This document shows, one piece after another, positions 25,772-34,970 of a stretch of 64,000 nucleotides of DNA; the first letter of the stretch is position 1, and each line of letters opens with the position of its first letter. The notes under the pieces are model-generated. The model was not told the DNA's origin. It did not search any database and saw only the letters and a list, made by a program, of their open reading frames with translations. Source of the stretch: Bacillus sp. 2205SS5-2 (GTDB taxonomy: Bacteria; Bacillota; Bacilli; Bacillales; Bacillaceae_K); assembly GCF_037024155.1 (NCBI RefSeq), contig NZ_JAYKTS010000001.1, positions 186,001 to 250,000 on the forward strand. The letters are read 5' to 3'. The translations under genes were made by a program, and so were the position numbers.

Positions 25772-26300
25772 TTTCGACGACCTCCTCAACATCAATATTC
25801 AACTTTTTCTTAAGATCTTTTAAGGCTCTGTGATAAGCGACCTTAACTTTGGCTTCACTACATCGAAGAATTTTAGATGTCTCTTTGATTGTAAATTCAT
25901 TGATACCTCTCAAAATGATGATGGCTCTAAAGTGGGGCTTTAAGGTTGAAATAACTTGATGAAGAGTTTCCTTCAATTTCTGCTGTTCTATTAATTCATA
26001 GGGCAGCTTTTCAGAAGAAACAAGTTGCGTAAAGAATCCCTCTTTGAAAATGGTGACAAATTTCTTCCTTCGATAATGATCAATGGCCACATGTTTTGCA
26101 ATAGAAAAAATCCACGTTTTCAAAGTGGTTCTTTGATTATATTTGGCTAAATTTCTGAGAACACGAATAAAGACCTCTTGAGTTAAATCTTCGGCATCAT
26201 TTTGAGTTCCACTAAAACAAATCAAAAATCGATAAACATCCAAGTAGTATTTGCAGTATATTTCATTAATACTGTCTTCGATGTTGTCCAAATCAATCAA
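25746..26300 (-). CDS. ECF-type RNA polymerase sigma factor
   Basis: The 184-residue protein has region 2 (YRFLICFSGTQNDAEDLTQEVFIRVLRNL and TWIFSIAKHVAIDHYRR) and region 4 (LKPHFRAIIILRGINEFTIKETSKILRCSEAKVKVAYHRAL). There is no region 3, as in ECF sigma factors. It is co-transcribed and overlaps with the SpoIIP-like membrane protein, the normal place for its anti-sigma factor. An ECF-like promoter lies just upstream, suggesting autoregulation. Confidence 0.9.
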   Translation of the reverse strand: MIDLDNIEDSINEIYCKYYLDVYRFLICFSGTQNDAEDLTQEVFIRVLRNLAKYNQRTTLKTWIFSIAKHVAIDHYRRKKFVTIFKEGFFTQLVSSEKLPYELIEQQKLKETLHQVISTLKPHFRAIIILRGINEFTIKETSKILRCSEAKVKVAYHRALKDLKKKLNIDVEEVVENAKGSRFV

Positions 26301-26331
26301 ATTACTCCCCCCTCATTTTACCTTCATCTAT

Positions 26332-26360
26332 TATTCGAATAACCCCTCAAAAAAGTTACA
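26332..26360 (-). promoter_or_regulatory. Candidate autoregulated ECF promoter
   Basis: On the minus strand, TGTAAC (26360-26355) is followed by TTTTTT, a 17-base spacer and CGAATA (26337-26332). This resembles the Bacillus ECF pattern TGAAAC-T-rich-CGTATA. It lies 32 bases before the sigma-factor start codon. Confidence 0.5.
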
Positions 26361-26578
26361 AGCTTATTGAGAAAAATCTTTTTCGGTGGGTACAATGGGT
26401 TCTTATAAACCGATTCATTTCTCAAATGGATTTCAAAGAAGATATTCTTACTTTTGATTATTTCCTTGTCTTTTTAACCGAGCATTTAATTTAAAATAAC
26501 TTAAGAAACCTTAACTTAGTAAACTTACACGTTTTTGAAGCTAGTAATTTTCATCAAATCAATTAATAAGTAGGTAAA

Positions 26579-26611
26579 CAAAAAAACCAACCCTAAAGGA
26601 TTGGTTTTTTC
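26579..26611 (-). terminator. Terminator of ppiB
   Basis: AAAAAACCAA / TTGGTTTTTT stem with loop CCCTAAAGGA, immediately after the stop codon. Confidence 0.9.
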
Positions 26612-26615
26612 AGTC

Positions 26616-27056
26616 TTACTCTTCGTCGAATACTTTTACTTCTTTCATTACGTCACCATTGCTCATTGAGCGAGCAGTTTCCAAACCAGACGTTACTTTT
26701 CCGAAAACAGTATGAACACCATTTAAATGTGGTTGTGGATCATGAACGATAAAGAACTGGCTACCACCTGTGTCTTTACCTGCATGAGCCATTGAAAAAG
26801 ACCCTGCTTCATGCTTATGTGGATTTCCTTCTGTTTCACATTTAATCGTGTACCCAGGACCACCTGTTCCATTTCCACTTGGGTCTCCACCTTGGCTTAC
26901 AAAGCCAGGAATCACCCTGTGGAATGATAAACCATCATAAAAACCTTCTTTTGCTAGTTTTTCGAAGTTTTCAACCGTGCCAGGTGCTTCGTTAGGAAAT
27001 AAATCAAATTCGATTTTATCTCCACTTTCCATTAGTATGTATCCTTTTTTCGCCAT
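26616..27056 (-). CDS. ppiB: Cyclophilin-type peptidyl-prolyl cis-trans isomerase B
   Basis: The 146-residue cytoplasmic cyclophilin has [43 protein letters not shown] (Arg-Phe region), [24 protein letters not shown] and the end typical of bacterial PpiB. It catalyses proline cis-trans isomerisation in protein folding. The length matches B. subtilis PpiB. The start at ATG 27056 (MAKKGY) follows AAGGAG; the longer frame from 27062 is less likely. It is monocistronic with its own terminator. Confidence 0.92.
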   Translation of the reverse strand: MAKKGYILMESGDKIEFDLFPNEAPGTVENFEKLAKEGFYDGLSFHRVIPGFVSQGGDPSGNGTGGPGYTIKCETEGNPHKHEAGSFSMAHAGKDTGGSQFFIVHDPQPHLNGVHTVFGKVTSGLETARSMSNGDVMKEVKVFDEE

Positions 27057-27334
27057 TAACAATCATCTCCTTCATAAAATCATACCTATCATAACAGAAA
27101 AATGAGCAAGATAAAAATAAAAAAGCTTATTTTCAAAAATTCAAGAGGATTGGTCAAGATATTTGGAATAGGAAGGTCTTGTAGCTATTATGAGTCTCTT
27201 TGCATCAATTCAATAATCGAGGGATGGTTGAAGAGAAATTAAAATCATGGCTTACTACTTGGTTTTATGCGCACACCAATAAAGCCTAGATCAGATATTA
27301 GTTATCAGAGAGATATGAAAAGAAACTGATAAAA

Positions 27335-27357
27335 AAGGACTCTACAAGAGAGTCCTT
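27335..27357 (-). terminator. Terminator of the cold-shock gene
   Basis: AAGGACTCT / AGAGTCCTT stem; the minus strand then reads TTTTTT. Confidence 0.88.
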
Positions 27358-27365
27358 CAAAAGAA

Positions 27366-27566
27366 TTAAGCTTTATTTACATTAGTTGCTTGAAGTCCAC
27401 GTTGACCTTGCTCTGTATCAAAAGTCACTTTTTGACCTTCGTCTAATGATTTGAATCCTTCACCTTGAATCGCTGAGAAATGTACGAATACATCTTCTCC
27501 TCCTTCGATTTCGATGAAACCGAATCCTTTTTCTGCATTAAACCATTTTACTGTACCTTGTTCCAT
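27366..27566 (-). CDS. Cold-shock protein (CspB/CspD family)
   Basis: The 66-residue OB-fold nucleic-acid chaperone has RNP1 [10 protein letters not shown] and RNP2 VFVHFSAI, both intact, after the [14 protein letters not shown] start. It binds single-stranded RNA and helps translation at low temperature. It has AGGAGG 7 bases upstream and an AT-rich leader of over 100 bases that is typical of cold-inducible csp transcripts. Confidence 0.95.
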   Translation of the reverse strand: MEQGTVKWFNAEKGFGFIEIEGGEDVFVHFSAIQGEGFKSLDEGQKVTFDTEQGQRGLQATNVNKA

Positions 27567-27805
27567 TTGTGTTTCCTCCTGCGTGGATATTTATCCACAT
27601 TTTATTACTATCGTTGCTCAATTAGGTTTCAAAGGTGAAAAATACACTAACTTCTTCTTTCCTTACAGACCGAACAAAAATAATTCTTACTTAGAATAAC
27701 ACATCAAAATAAATAAAGAAATAGGAAAACATAGGAAATGGAAAAAAAACTGATTTTTTAGCAGTGAAATGACTCTTGTCTAATATTAATTACTTGTTAA
27801 AAGTT

Positions 27806-28432
27806 CTATTCTACTGTGACAGCAATTTTTTCGACCGATTTTTTTTCAAATAATTGTTCGAAAATCGGGAAACTATATTGAACTACAAATCCTAATAGCA
27901 CGGTTACTAGGATTGTTCCTACACCAATGTCGCCTTTAAATATGAATGCAAGTGTAAGGGCAAATCCTTCACTTATCCATCGAGAGTTTCGTAAATTCAA
28001 ACCAAACCGTGTATGAATAGCTACCATTAGCGTATCCATCGGACTAGCTGGGAATTTTGCTTGTAAGTAAATCGCAATCCCAACCCCCATCGTTAAGATC
28101 CCAGAAGCAAGAGCTAATAATTGATTTCCAAGCATTTCAGGAGAAAAATTATTAAATACAATTATTAACCAAAAATCGATTAGGAGACCAATAAGAAAGA
28201 TACTGGCTGCTGCAAAAACATCTGGCTTTTTTTTCATTATGATTGAGTTTAAAACGATCAGAAAGATTCCATTAATGAAAACAGCTGTCCCCACTGTAAT
28301 TCCAAACATCCTTGATTCCCCAACAGCCAGTGCATCCCATGCTGATGCGCCTAATCCGGATTGAATTATTAATGCAACTCCCATAGTTAAGATTAATAGT
28401 CCGCCTGAGAAGAATAATAGTCTTTTTTTCAA
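27806..28432 (-). CDS. YczE/YitT-family membrane protein
   Basis: The 208-residue protein has about five membrane helices. It begins KKRLLFFSGGLLILTMGVALIIQSGLGASAWDAL and has a second, related half (LLALASGILTMGVGIAIYLQAKFPASPMDTLM), the pattern of the YczE/YyaS/YitT family. It may be a small integral membrane transporter or accessory factor; the family's substrate is not established. Confidence 0.85.
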   Translation of the reverse strand: MKKRLLFFSGGLLILTMGVALIIQSGLGASAWDALAVGESRMFGITVGTAVFINGIFLIVLNSIIMKKKPDVFAAASIFLIGLLIDFWLIIVFNNFSPEMLGNQLLALASGILTMGVGIAIYLQAKFPASPMDTLMVAIHTRFGLNLRNSRWISEGFALTLAFIFKGDIGVGTILVTVLLGFVVQYSFPIFEQLFEKKSVEKIAVTVE

Positions 28433-28678
28433 TCTAACCCTCTCCTTTTCTATAACTCAATGTTTTCTATTTATCAGATCCAATCCTAATTAAAGTAGGA
28501 GGTCTGACGACATTTCATTTGATATTCTTATTCTATAACAAATCTACCTTTTTGCCAAAGCAAAATTATGTCTGAATTAGAAACTATAACAAAAAACAAA
28601 ACACCCATCGTTTGATGAATGTTTTCTATTTCATTGAAACTGTTCTATTTTGTACTTCATACGGCTTGCGTTTATGGC

Positions 28679-29815
28679 TTATTCTGATAGTCGTTCGATA
28701 ACTTTAGCAAGGAGCAGCGTCCTCTCCTTCAGAGAAGGTATTTCGAGATATTCTTTATCGCTATGTGCATTTCCGCCAATGGGTCCTAGGCCGTCAATCG
28801 TTGCAATGCCCATTGCAGATGTAAACGATGCATCCGACCCTCCACCTGTTGACGTATCTTCAATATCTACACCAATCTCTTTACCTACATCCGTAATTAT
28901 GTCTAAAAGTGAAGATGATTTTTTATTTTTAGCCATAGGAGGTCGATTTATTTCACCTTCAAGTAAAATTTTTGTACCTGGAACATCAGTTAATGAACAA
29001 ATCTCTTCCATTTTTTCTTCCAGAAATTCTACTTGATTCAATGAGCTAATGCGGACATCCACTTGAGCAATTGCATGATCTGAAACGGTATTTGCCGACG
29101 ATCCACCTTCAATTAATCCGATATTGACACTAATGCCATTTTCATGATCAGAGAGCTCGTGAAACTGAATCACTTTATGGGCTAGTTCCTCGATGGCGCT
29201 ACGTCCCTTTTCAGGCTCAATCCCAGAATGCGCTGCTTTTCCTTGCACTTCAAGCGTATAGTTACCTTTTCCTCTTCTGGCTGAAACTAATGAACCATCT
29301 TTACGCGCCGGTTCCATAACGAGTGCAAAATCCTTTCCCCCCGCTAGCTTTTCAATTAATGAGCGAGATGTTGTTGAACCAACTTCTTCATCACTATTCA
29401 TGACAATTACAACATTTTGAATGCTTTGACTACCTGAAAGGTCTAATGCTTTCAAAGCGTAGTAGACAGACACTAGACTAGCTTTCATATCAATTACACC
29501 TGGTCCATACGCTCGGTTGCCCTTAATGGAAAAAGGGCGATCCTTAACTGTCCCTTCTGGAAATACTGTGTCCAAATGGGAAAGAATCAATACTTTTGGA
29601 TTTACTGCTTTTTTGTGATGAAGAACTAGATGATTACCGAACTCTTCTTGATAAATAGTTTTCACATTGAAGCCTAGCTCTTCGTAACACTTTCTGAGGA
29701 TAGCTCCAATTTGATCAACACCTTTTTTATTATGTGATCCGCTCTCAGTATTGACCAGCTTTTCTAAAAACAAAAACATCTCCTTCTCTTCCCGATCTAA
29801 ATATTCTTTCATCAT
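28679..29815 (-). CDS. M20-family metallopeptidase (carboxypeptidase G2-like)
   Basis: The 378-residue cytoplasmic enzyme has metal ligands visible in LSHLDTVFPEG (His), GPGVIDMKASLV (Asp) and MNSDEEVGS (catalytic Glu-Glu), plus a dimerisation domain and a C-terminal GGGSDASF. It is nearest in layout to glutamate carboxypeptidase/CPG2-type peptidases, cleaving a C-terminal or N-acyl amino acid. The substrate cannot be told. AAGGGGAA precedes the ATG. An IS200/IS605 element begins about 200 bp upstream of its start. Confidence 0.88.
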   Translation of the reverse strand: MMKEYLDREEKEMFLFLEKLVNTESGSHNKKGVDQIGAILRKCYEELGFNVKTIYQEEFGNHLVLHHKKAVNPKVLILSHLDTVFPEGTVKDRPFSIKGNRAYGPGVIDMKASLVSVYYALKALDLSGSQSIQNVVIVMNSDEEVGSTTSRSLIEKLAGGKDFALVMEPARKDGSLVSARRGKGNYTLEVQGKAAHSGIEPEKGRSAIEELAHKVIQFHELSDHENGISVNIGLIEGGSSANTVSDHAIAQVDVRISSLNQVEFLEEKMEEICSLTDVPGTKILLEGEINRPPMAKNKKSSSLLDIITDVGKEIGVDIEDTSTGGGSDASFTSAMGIATIDGLGPIGGNAHSDKEYLEIPSLKERTLLLAKVIERLSE

Positions 29816-30149
29816 ACATTCCCCTTAATTTCTACTCTTCATCGAAAACTACTTCTATGCTAACCCCTAAATTATGCTTAATCCTGATTTTTCTTGGTTT
29901 AACAAATCTCATTTTGTATAAATTGATGCTATAATTTTTTCGATGAAATCTCTTTTTTGTATTGAATCCGTTCAAAACTGATAAAAAAAATCATTTGATT
30001 CTGTTCCTATAATCGGCATGTGAACTACACGCCACTTAACACCCTTACGGTTCGTTTGAAGTGGGTGCTTCTTGGGAAGTAGATCCTTTTTTAGCTATCT
30101 ATATTTACCAAGCTATGAGGGTAGTTCCTCCCCCTATGGAAGATACCAT

Positions 30150-30743
30150 TTACATGGCTAATTTTAGCAAGTTGATACTTGCATTTATGTCTCTATCATG
30201 ATGGACATGGCATTCAGGACAATCCCATTCACGAAGTTTGAGATTTTTCACTTCTTTGTTTTTGTAACCACAACACGAACATAATTGACTGCTAGCATAA
30301 TTCTTAGGTGCGATAATCAAATCACGACCTTTCCACATTACTTTGTAGCCAAGATATTCTCTGAATTTAGCCCAAGAGACTTCACTGATTGCTTTTGCCA
30401 ACTTATGATTCTTTATCATATTTTTCACCTTCAAGTCTTCAATCACAATCACTTGGTTTTCGTTTGTGATTTCATTACTTACTTTGTGAAGGAAATCATT
30501 TCGTTGATTGGTAATCTTTTCGTGAAGTTTAGCCACTTGTAGTCTAACTTTAGTTCTATTACTAGACCCTTTCTTTTTGCTTGACAAAGAACGTTGAAGA
30601 AAAGCTAGTCTTTTTTCAGCCTTTCTCAACCATTTAGGATTTTCGTATTTTGTACCGTTAGACAATATTGTAAAGTCTTTCAATCCAACATCAATGCCAA
30701 CCATTGTATCAAGTTTAGGGTACAACTGTTCATTTTCCTCCAC
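30150..30743 (-). pseudogene. tnpB: TnpB RNA-guided nuclease, C-terminal part
   Basis: This half contains the RuvC catalytic residues: GIDVGLKDF (Asp), [12 protein letters not shown] (Glu) and [10 protein letters not shown] (Asp), and a CX2C...CX2C zinc ribbon (CSCCG...CPEC). It begins at GTG 30743 only because the IS3-family insertion cut the gene here. Joined to the N-terminal half across the 4-bp CACC target duplication, the frame reads [15 protein letters not shown] and gives about 367 residues, the normal TnpB length. Confidence 0.88.
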
Positions 30744-30909
30744 CGGTGTTTGTCAAGATAGTTGTCGTATTTTCCTTGTTTACTAGTGTCAGTTTAATGA
30801 GTAGCTACCGCGCTTCGCTTGCTGGCCTTCTCCAAATAGAACAGAGCTCCCTCTGTTCTATTTGGAGAAGGGTAAAGGGGATTCCAGCACCATTTTAAGT
30901 GGTTGCGCA

Positions 30910-31953
30910 CTATTCCGTTTCTTTTTCTTCTTTCATTGGATTTAATGCTACTGACTCATGTGGTGCCCAGTTCCTTGTAGATCTCGTCCAACGTTCAGGA
31001 CGTTTCTGTTTCGCTTGTTCATATACATCTTTTCGTTTTTGAAGAATCTCCACATAAGCTCCTGTATGGCATTGCTCAGGTGTGACAAAATTGATGCCAC
31101 TATGCAAATGCACAGAATTATACCAATGAACAAATTTTAGTCCCCATTCTCGCGCTCTATCAACCGTTTCAAATCCCTTATACGGGTAATCCGGCCGATA
31201 TTTTAATGTTCGAAACATAGCCTCTGAATAGGGATTATCATTGCTCACTCTTGGTCTAGAGTAGGAGCTTTGAATCCCCAGTTTTTCTAGTAACACTTGA
31301 AATGTTGCGGCTTTCATGGGACTTCCAATATCGGAATGGAGGACCAATGGCTTTCCTTGTATCTTCTCATTTAGTACCGTTTTCTTCATTAATTCTTCTG
31401 CGTACTTTGCTTCTTCTGTTTCCCAAATTTCCCATCCAACAATCTTTCTACTAAATAAGTCGATAATCATATGGAGACGGTAAAACATCCCTTTTACCGG
31501 GCCTTTTAACCAGGTAATATCCCATGTCCAAATCTGATTTGGAGCGGATGCTAAGTGACTTTCTGGTAACTTTCGGACAGGTCTCTTACTTCTTCCCCGA
31601 TGATTTTGCATCTTTTGTTCACGAAGCACTCGATAAAAGCTAGATTCAGAGGCGATATAAATACTTTGATCAGCTAATTTGGGCACAATTTGACTGGGTG
31701 ATAAATCAGCGAATTCTTCTTTTTTAACAATCTCTACTATTTCTTCTTTTTCCTCTTTTGTCAGCTTGTTTTTAGGCTCTGGGCGTGGGGCAAGGGGGCG
31801 CTGATCCTCTTTAATGCCACCTGCTGAAACCCAGCGTTCATAGGTGCGCACACTTAGGTTTAGTTCTTTACACGCAGGGGCTAATCGCGCAACATTTCGG
31901 TTAGCTTCTTGGATGAGTTCTACGGCTAGTGCGCGATCTGACGGGTTGATCAT
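30910..31953 (-). CDS. IS3-family transposase OrfB (intact)
   Basis: The 347-residue DDE integrase-type protein has an N-terminal helix-turn-helix region, then IWTWDITWLKGP (first Asp), LVLHSDIGSPMKA (second Asp; most relatives have HSDNG) and SNDNPYSEAMFRTLK (Glu). It overlaps orfA by four bases (ATGA type), consistent with translational coupling or -1 frameshifting into an OrfAB fusion. It looks complete. Confidence 0.9.
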   Translation of the reverse strand: MINPSDRALAVELIQEANRNVARLAPACKELNLSVRTYERWVSAGGIKEDQRPLAPRPEPKNKLTKEEKEEIVEIVKKEEFADLSPSQIVPKLADQSIYIASESSFYRVLREQKMQNHRGRSKRPVRKLPESHLASAPNQIWTWDITWLKGPVKGMFYRLHMIIDLFSRKIVGWEIWETEEAKYAEELMKKTVLNEKIQGKPLVLHSDIGSPMKAATFQVLLEKLGIQSSYSRPRVSNDNPYSEAMFRTLKYRPDYPYKGFETVDRAREWGLKFVHWYNSVHLHSGINFVTPEQCHTGAYVEILQKRKDVYEQAKQKRPERWTRSTRNWAPHESVALNPMKEEKETE

Positions 31954-32471
31954 TCGTCCCCTTGGTCCCCCCAGATCGCTTGCGCCTTTTTTCTTAATAG
32001 TAATAGGGCTGCAGCTTCTGCCAATGCTTTCTCTTTTTTAAGCAAATCTTTTTCTAATGTCTTGGCTCGTTTCTTTTCTTCTTTTAAGTCTTGATTTAAC
32101 TGCTTTTTTTGATTGGATTCCTGACCATTTGCTTGAAGACAAGTATCACGCCATGCTTCGATTTGTTCTTTATATAAGCCTTTTTTGCGACAGTACTCAG
32201 CTAATTCTGCTTGATTCATAGAATATGTCTCCATCACGATTAGAAACTTATCTTCACTCTTCCACTGTTCGGACCCCTTACCATCTCCAGGCGTGGCATT
32301 CCCATTAGCCCGGGCTTCTTTCCTCCATTTATATAACGTAGCTTCTGTAATGCCTACTTCCTCACTAAATCGACTGATAGCCTCGTTATTTGGTGGCATC
32401 ATTCTTTTTATAATAGCTTCTTTGATTTCTTTGGGATAACGTTTTCCTAGTTTCTCTGCCATGTCGATCAA
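31950..32471 (-). CDS. IS3-family transposase OrfA (intact)
   Basis: The 173-residue protein has an N-terminal helix-turn-helix (NEAISRFSEEVGITEATLYKWRKEA) and a long charged coiled coil (KKQLNQDLKEEKKRAKTLEKDLLKKEKAL). It is longer than the usual OrfA of about 100 residues because of a middle segment (KFLIVMETYSMNQAELAEYCRKKGL). This layout is seen in one branch of IS3-type elements. It has a GGAGG-like site upstream. Confidence 0.88.
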   Translation of the reverse strand: MIDMAEKLGKRYPKEIKEAIIKRMMPPNNEAISRFSEEVGITEATLYKWRKEARANGNATPGDGKGSEQWKSEDKFLIVMETYSMNQAELAEYCRKKGLYKEQIEAWRDTCLQANGQESNQKKQLNQDLKEEKKRAKTLEKDLLKKEKALAEAAALLLLRKKAQAIWGDQGDE

Positions 32472-32534
32472 CCTCCGTATTTACTATAGTATAACACTAA
32501 AGTTCTCTACGACATTTATCCTAACAGAGGGGGA

Positions 32535-33041
32535 CACCAAAACAGAAGCAAAATACTTTCCTGTTGGAGTTTGAGAAATTGTAACAGACTTAATCAGCCC
32601 AGAAAATTGTCTATGTTGCTTGATTCTTACCATTATTTTCAACTTTGGAAGTTTGATATAACTGTTTTCAATGCGAACAGTTCCTTTTTGGTTGTTGGTC
32701 GTATACCTGTGATGATTGTCTTTTTTGCTTTTGAACTTTGGAAATCCAGTGGACTTATCACGAAAGAAATTAGCGTATGCTTTGTTTAGATTCATTTGTG
32801 CATTAGCTAAAGCAAGGCAATCCACTTCCTTTAGAAACAGAAATTCAGCTTTATATTGTGCAGGAGTAGGATGTTTAATGGATTTGTCTATGCATTCTTG
32901 AGATTTTTTATAAGAATTGATTCTATCAGCAAACATTTTGTTATACACCAAACGCACACATCCGAAGGTTTTTGCGAACAATATTCGTTGTTCCTTATTT
33001 GGATAGAGACGATACTTATATGCTTTCAACATTACCAACAC
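32535..33041 (-). pseudogene. tnpB: TnpB RNA-guided nuclease, N-terminal part
   Basis: The frame contains the N-terminal HTH_OrfB region (LKAYKYRLYPNKEQRILFAKTFGCVRLVYNKMF) and the beta-rich wedge (TRGF-like STGFPKFKSKKDNHHRYTTNNQKGTVRI). True tnpB sequence ends at 32535; the last dozen codons of the open frame (to 32484) are from the inserted element. The start lies 1 base after the tnpA stop, so both were one transcript. Confidence 0.88.
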
Positions 33042-33440
33042 CTACTTCCTACCTTGCTTTTCAATGTACTGTTTGATTGTTTCTATGGAAGCACCGCCCG
33101 TTGTAATCAAACAGAAGCTTCTTGACCAAAACATTTCTTTCCAAAGCTTTTTTCGAACCAAGGGATAGTCACGTTTTATCAATCGAGAACTGGCACTCTT
33201 ATAAGCATTTAGAAACTTGGATAATTCACTATTAGGATGTGCCTTGAACATGACCTGTATATGGTCTTTATCGTGATTCCAATCTTCAACCGAAATATTA
33301 TACGACTGGCCTATTCTCACAAAAATATCTTTTGCATAGTTTGACATACTATCATCAAATATTTGTCTACGATATTTCACTACCAATACTAGATGATAGT
33401 GCAAAAGAAAGACTGAATGTTTATTACTATCTAATTTCAT
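33042..33440 (-). CDS. tnpA: IS200/IS605 Y1 transposase TnpA with HUQ in place of HUH
   Basis: The 132-residue protein has the family fold: FLLHYHLVLVVKYRR, KDHIQVMFKAHPNSELSKFLNAYKSASSRL and the C-terminal helix IETIKQYIEKQ with the nucleophilic Tyr. The metal-binding motif usually reads HUH (DHIHxxF). Here the second His codon is CAG (Gln), giving DHIQ. That may reduce activity or be a natural subfamily variant. The transposase is otherwise full length. Confidence 0.88.
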   Translation of the reverse strand: MKLDSNKHSVFLLHYHLVLVVKYRRQIFDDSMSNYAKDIFVRIGQSYNISVEDWNHDKDHIQVMFKAHPNSELSKFLNAYKSASSRLIKRDYPLVRKKLWKEMFWSRSFCLITTGGASIETIKQYIEKQGRK

Positions 33441-33892
33441 TATGTTATCAACCTTTCTTTATGTACAGACTGATTTTAACATAATTTGCTAATAGATACA
33501 AATACTTTCGCTGACGCCAACCGAAAATTCATCTCCCACTTACTCATTGGGCTACGCCCTTCACATTCCTTGAAGTGAGAGAATTCTTTTCGGAAACCTA
33601 GTTAAAAAGATATATATTCTTGTGAACCTCCCCAACTAAATCAATTGATTTTGCTGAATCATCACTTATCATCTTTCTAAATATTTTAGGAAAATAGATT
33701 TGTTTTTTAAAGCTATGAATGACGAGGCCTCTATACTTTACCATTGAGCGTTTAGAGAATAGGTTTCAATGACATTTTGATTTTTTCAGAATAACTGTAG
33801 TTAACTAGCAAAGAAACATTTTCTCCAAATTTTATTTAGATGTAAATAATGCATCATACATCCCGCAATAAATACTACAGAGCTTTTATGAA

Positions 33893-34285
33893 TCATTGAA
33901 CCTTCTTAATTAACCAAATCAGTCCAAAACTGAATACTGAAAAAAGCGAAAGTAACAGCTTAAGATCTATTATTGGCTTGAATTTCGTTCGTTTTGAAGA
34001 GATTTCATAAACCCCCACCGGAGTAACTGAAATATGTCCTCCTCCCCCTTCTCCTTTACTAGCTGAAGAACCATCATTTTCTCCCGCATATCCCCCACCA
34101 CCACCAACAGAATAGCTGATTTTAGCGACTGGAATGACGCGCTTATTACCAAAATCAATCGATTCACCATATACTAATGTGACATCCTTCTGCATTGAAA
34201 ATTTATTAAAAATAATCCCTATGGGTGTTATATTAGTATTTGCTATCTGTTCAGACATACTTGATACCGATTCTTTTTCCAACAT
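33893..34285 (-). CDS. GerW/YtfJ-family protein with C-terminal membrane anchor
   Basis: The 130-residue protein matches the Spore_YtfJ (GerW) family: VYGESIDFGNKRVIPVAKISYSVGGGGG, a Gly/Ser-rich loop and GGGGHISVTPVGVYEIS. B. subtilis GerW is needed for normal spore germination, but this copy has an added C-terminal hydrophobic helix (LLLSLFSVFSFGLIWLIKK) and a shorter body, so it is a paralogue. The start ATG 34285 has AAGGGGAG upstream; a longer frame to 34375 lacks support. It is isolated in a decayed region. Confidence 0.8.
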   Translation of the reverse strand: MLEKESVSSMSEQIANTNITPIGIIFNKFSMQKDVTLVYGESIDFGNKRVIPVAKISYSVGGGGGYAGENDGSSASKGEGGGGHISVTPVGVYEISSKRTKFKPIIDLKLLLSLFSVFSFGLIWLIKKVQ

Positions 34286-34534
34286 AATCTCCCCTTTAAT
34301 TGTTTTACTACTACTTCGACTCTCACAATGGAGAATCCTACAAATATAGTTCCTGTTTTCTCTCAAAATTCCCACCCATGTCTATCACATACATTTTGAA
34401 ATTATACATTCTTCTCTTTTCGAAAGTACAAAAAATCCTTTCTATTATCCCAAAAACACATCATCAAATGATACTAAAGGTATAATGTCTATACTATAAC
34501 AATAGTAAAAAACATTCATATTAAAGAAGCAGTT

Positions 34535-34970
34535 ATGGACATTCGTGTAAAGATAATATTATTTATTTCAATTTCCGTCCTGTTAGGTTTATCTGCAATT
34601 TGCGCCTATTCCGTATTTCAAGTAAAATCTAAAACAATTGAGTCTGCACAGGTGAAGGTGTAATCTGATTTACAGCTTGGGAAGGAATTGATTAACAAAA
34701 TATTCCATATAGACTAATCTCTTCAAGATTGCAATTATATAAAGGGAATACCTCAATGAGGTGAACATAGGGAGATAACAGTCAAAACTGTCACTATCTT
34801 CAAAAGCGATACAAGAGTATCCACAAATTTCAAAAAGGTGACGGTACTCGAACCATAAACACCCAGGTTTCTGATGAAGTTGCCAACGAAGTCATAACGG
34901 ATGGGAATCTCTTAATAGGGCCGCCATGTTAATGGAAATCAAGGAAAGCCAATGAGAACATGGTTTTCCT
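34535..34970 (+). pseudogene. Methyl-accepting chemotaxis protein remnant (sensor domain)
   Basis: ATG 34535 opens a membrane-anchor sequence (MDIRVKIILFISISVLLGL...) and stops at TAA 34661. Beyond the stop the same reading goes SDLQLGKELINKIF, then after shifts TVTIFKSDTRVSTNFKK, then GDGTRTINTQVSDEVANEVI. This is the order of blocks in the single-Cache sensor domain of Bacillus chemoreceptors. Stops, frame changes and loss of the signalling domain show decay. Confidence 0.75.

Larger units (their letters stand above)
30745..32534 (-). mobile_element. IS3-family element inserted in tnpB, TSD CACC
   Basis: The element has imperfect inverted ends (left GGTGTTTGTCAAGATAGTTG; right, inward, TCCCCCTCTGTTAGGATAAA; both then TGTCGTA). 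CACC is present at 30741-30744 and 32535-32538, and removing the element plus one copy restores the tnpB frame. It contains overlapping orfA and orfB, both intact, so it may still be active. The insertion is younger than its IS605 host. Confidence 0.88.
30010..33600 (-). mobile_element. IS200/IS605-family element carrying a nested IS3-family element
   Basis: It encodes a Y1 transposase (tnpA) and an adjacent tnpB on the minus strand. Both ends carry imperfect hairpins instead of inverted repeats (about 30022-30075 and 33515-33590), as expected for single-strand transposition. tnpB is interrupted by an IS3-family element (30745-32534). The DNA after the tnpB stop (about 30000-30150) is where the guide (omega/reRNA) 3' end would lie. 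The limits are approximate. Confidence 0.8.
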
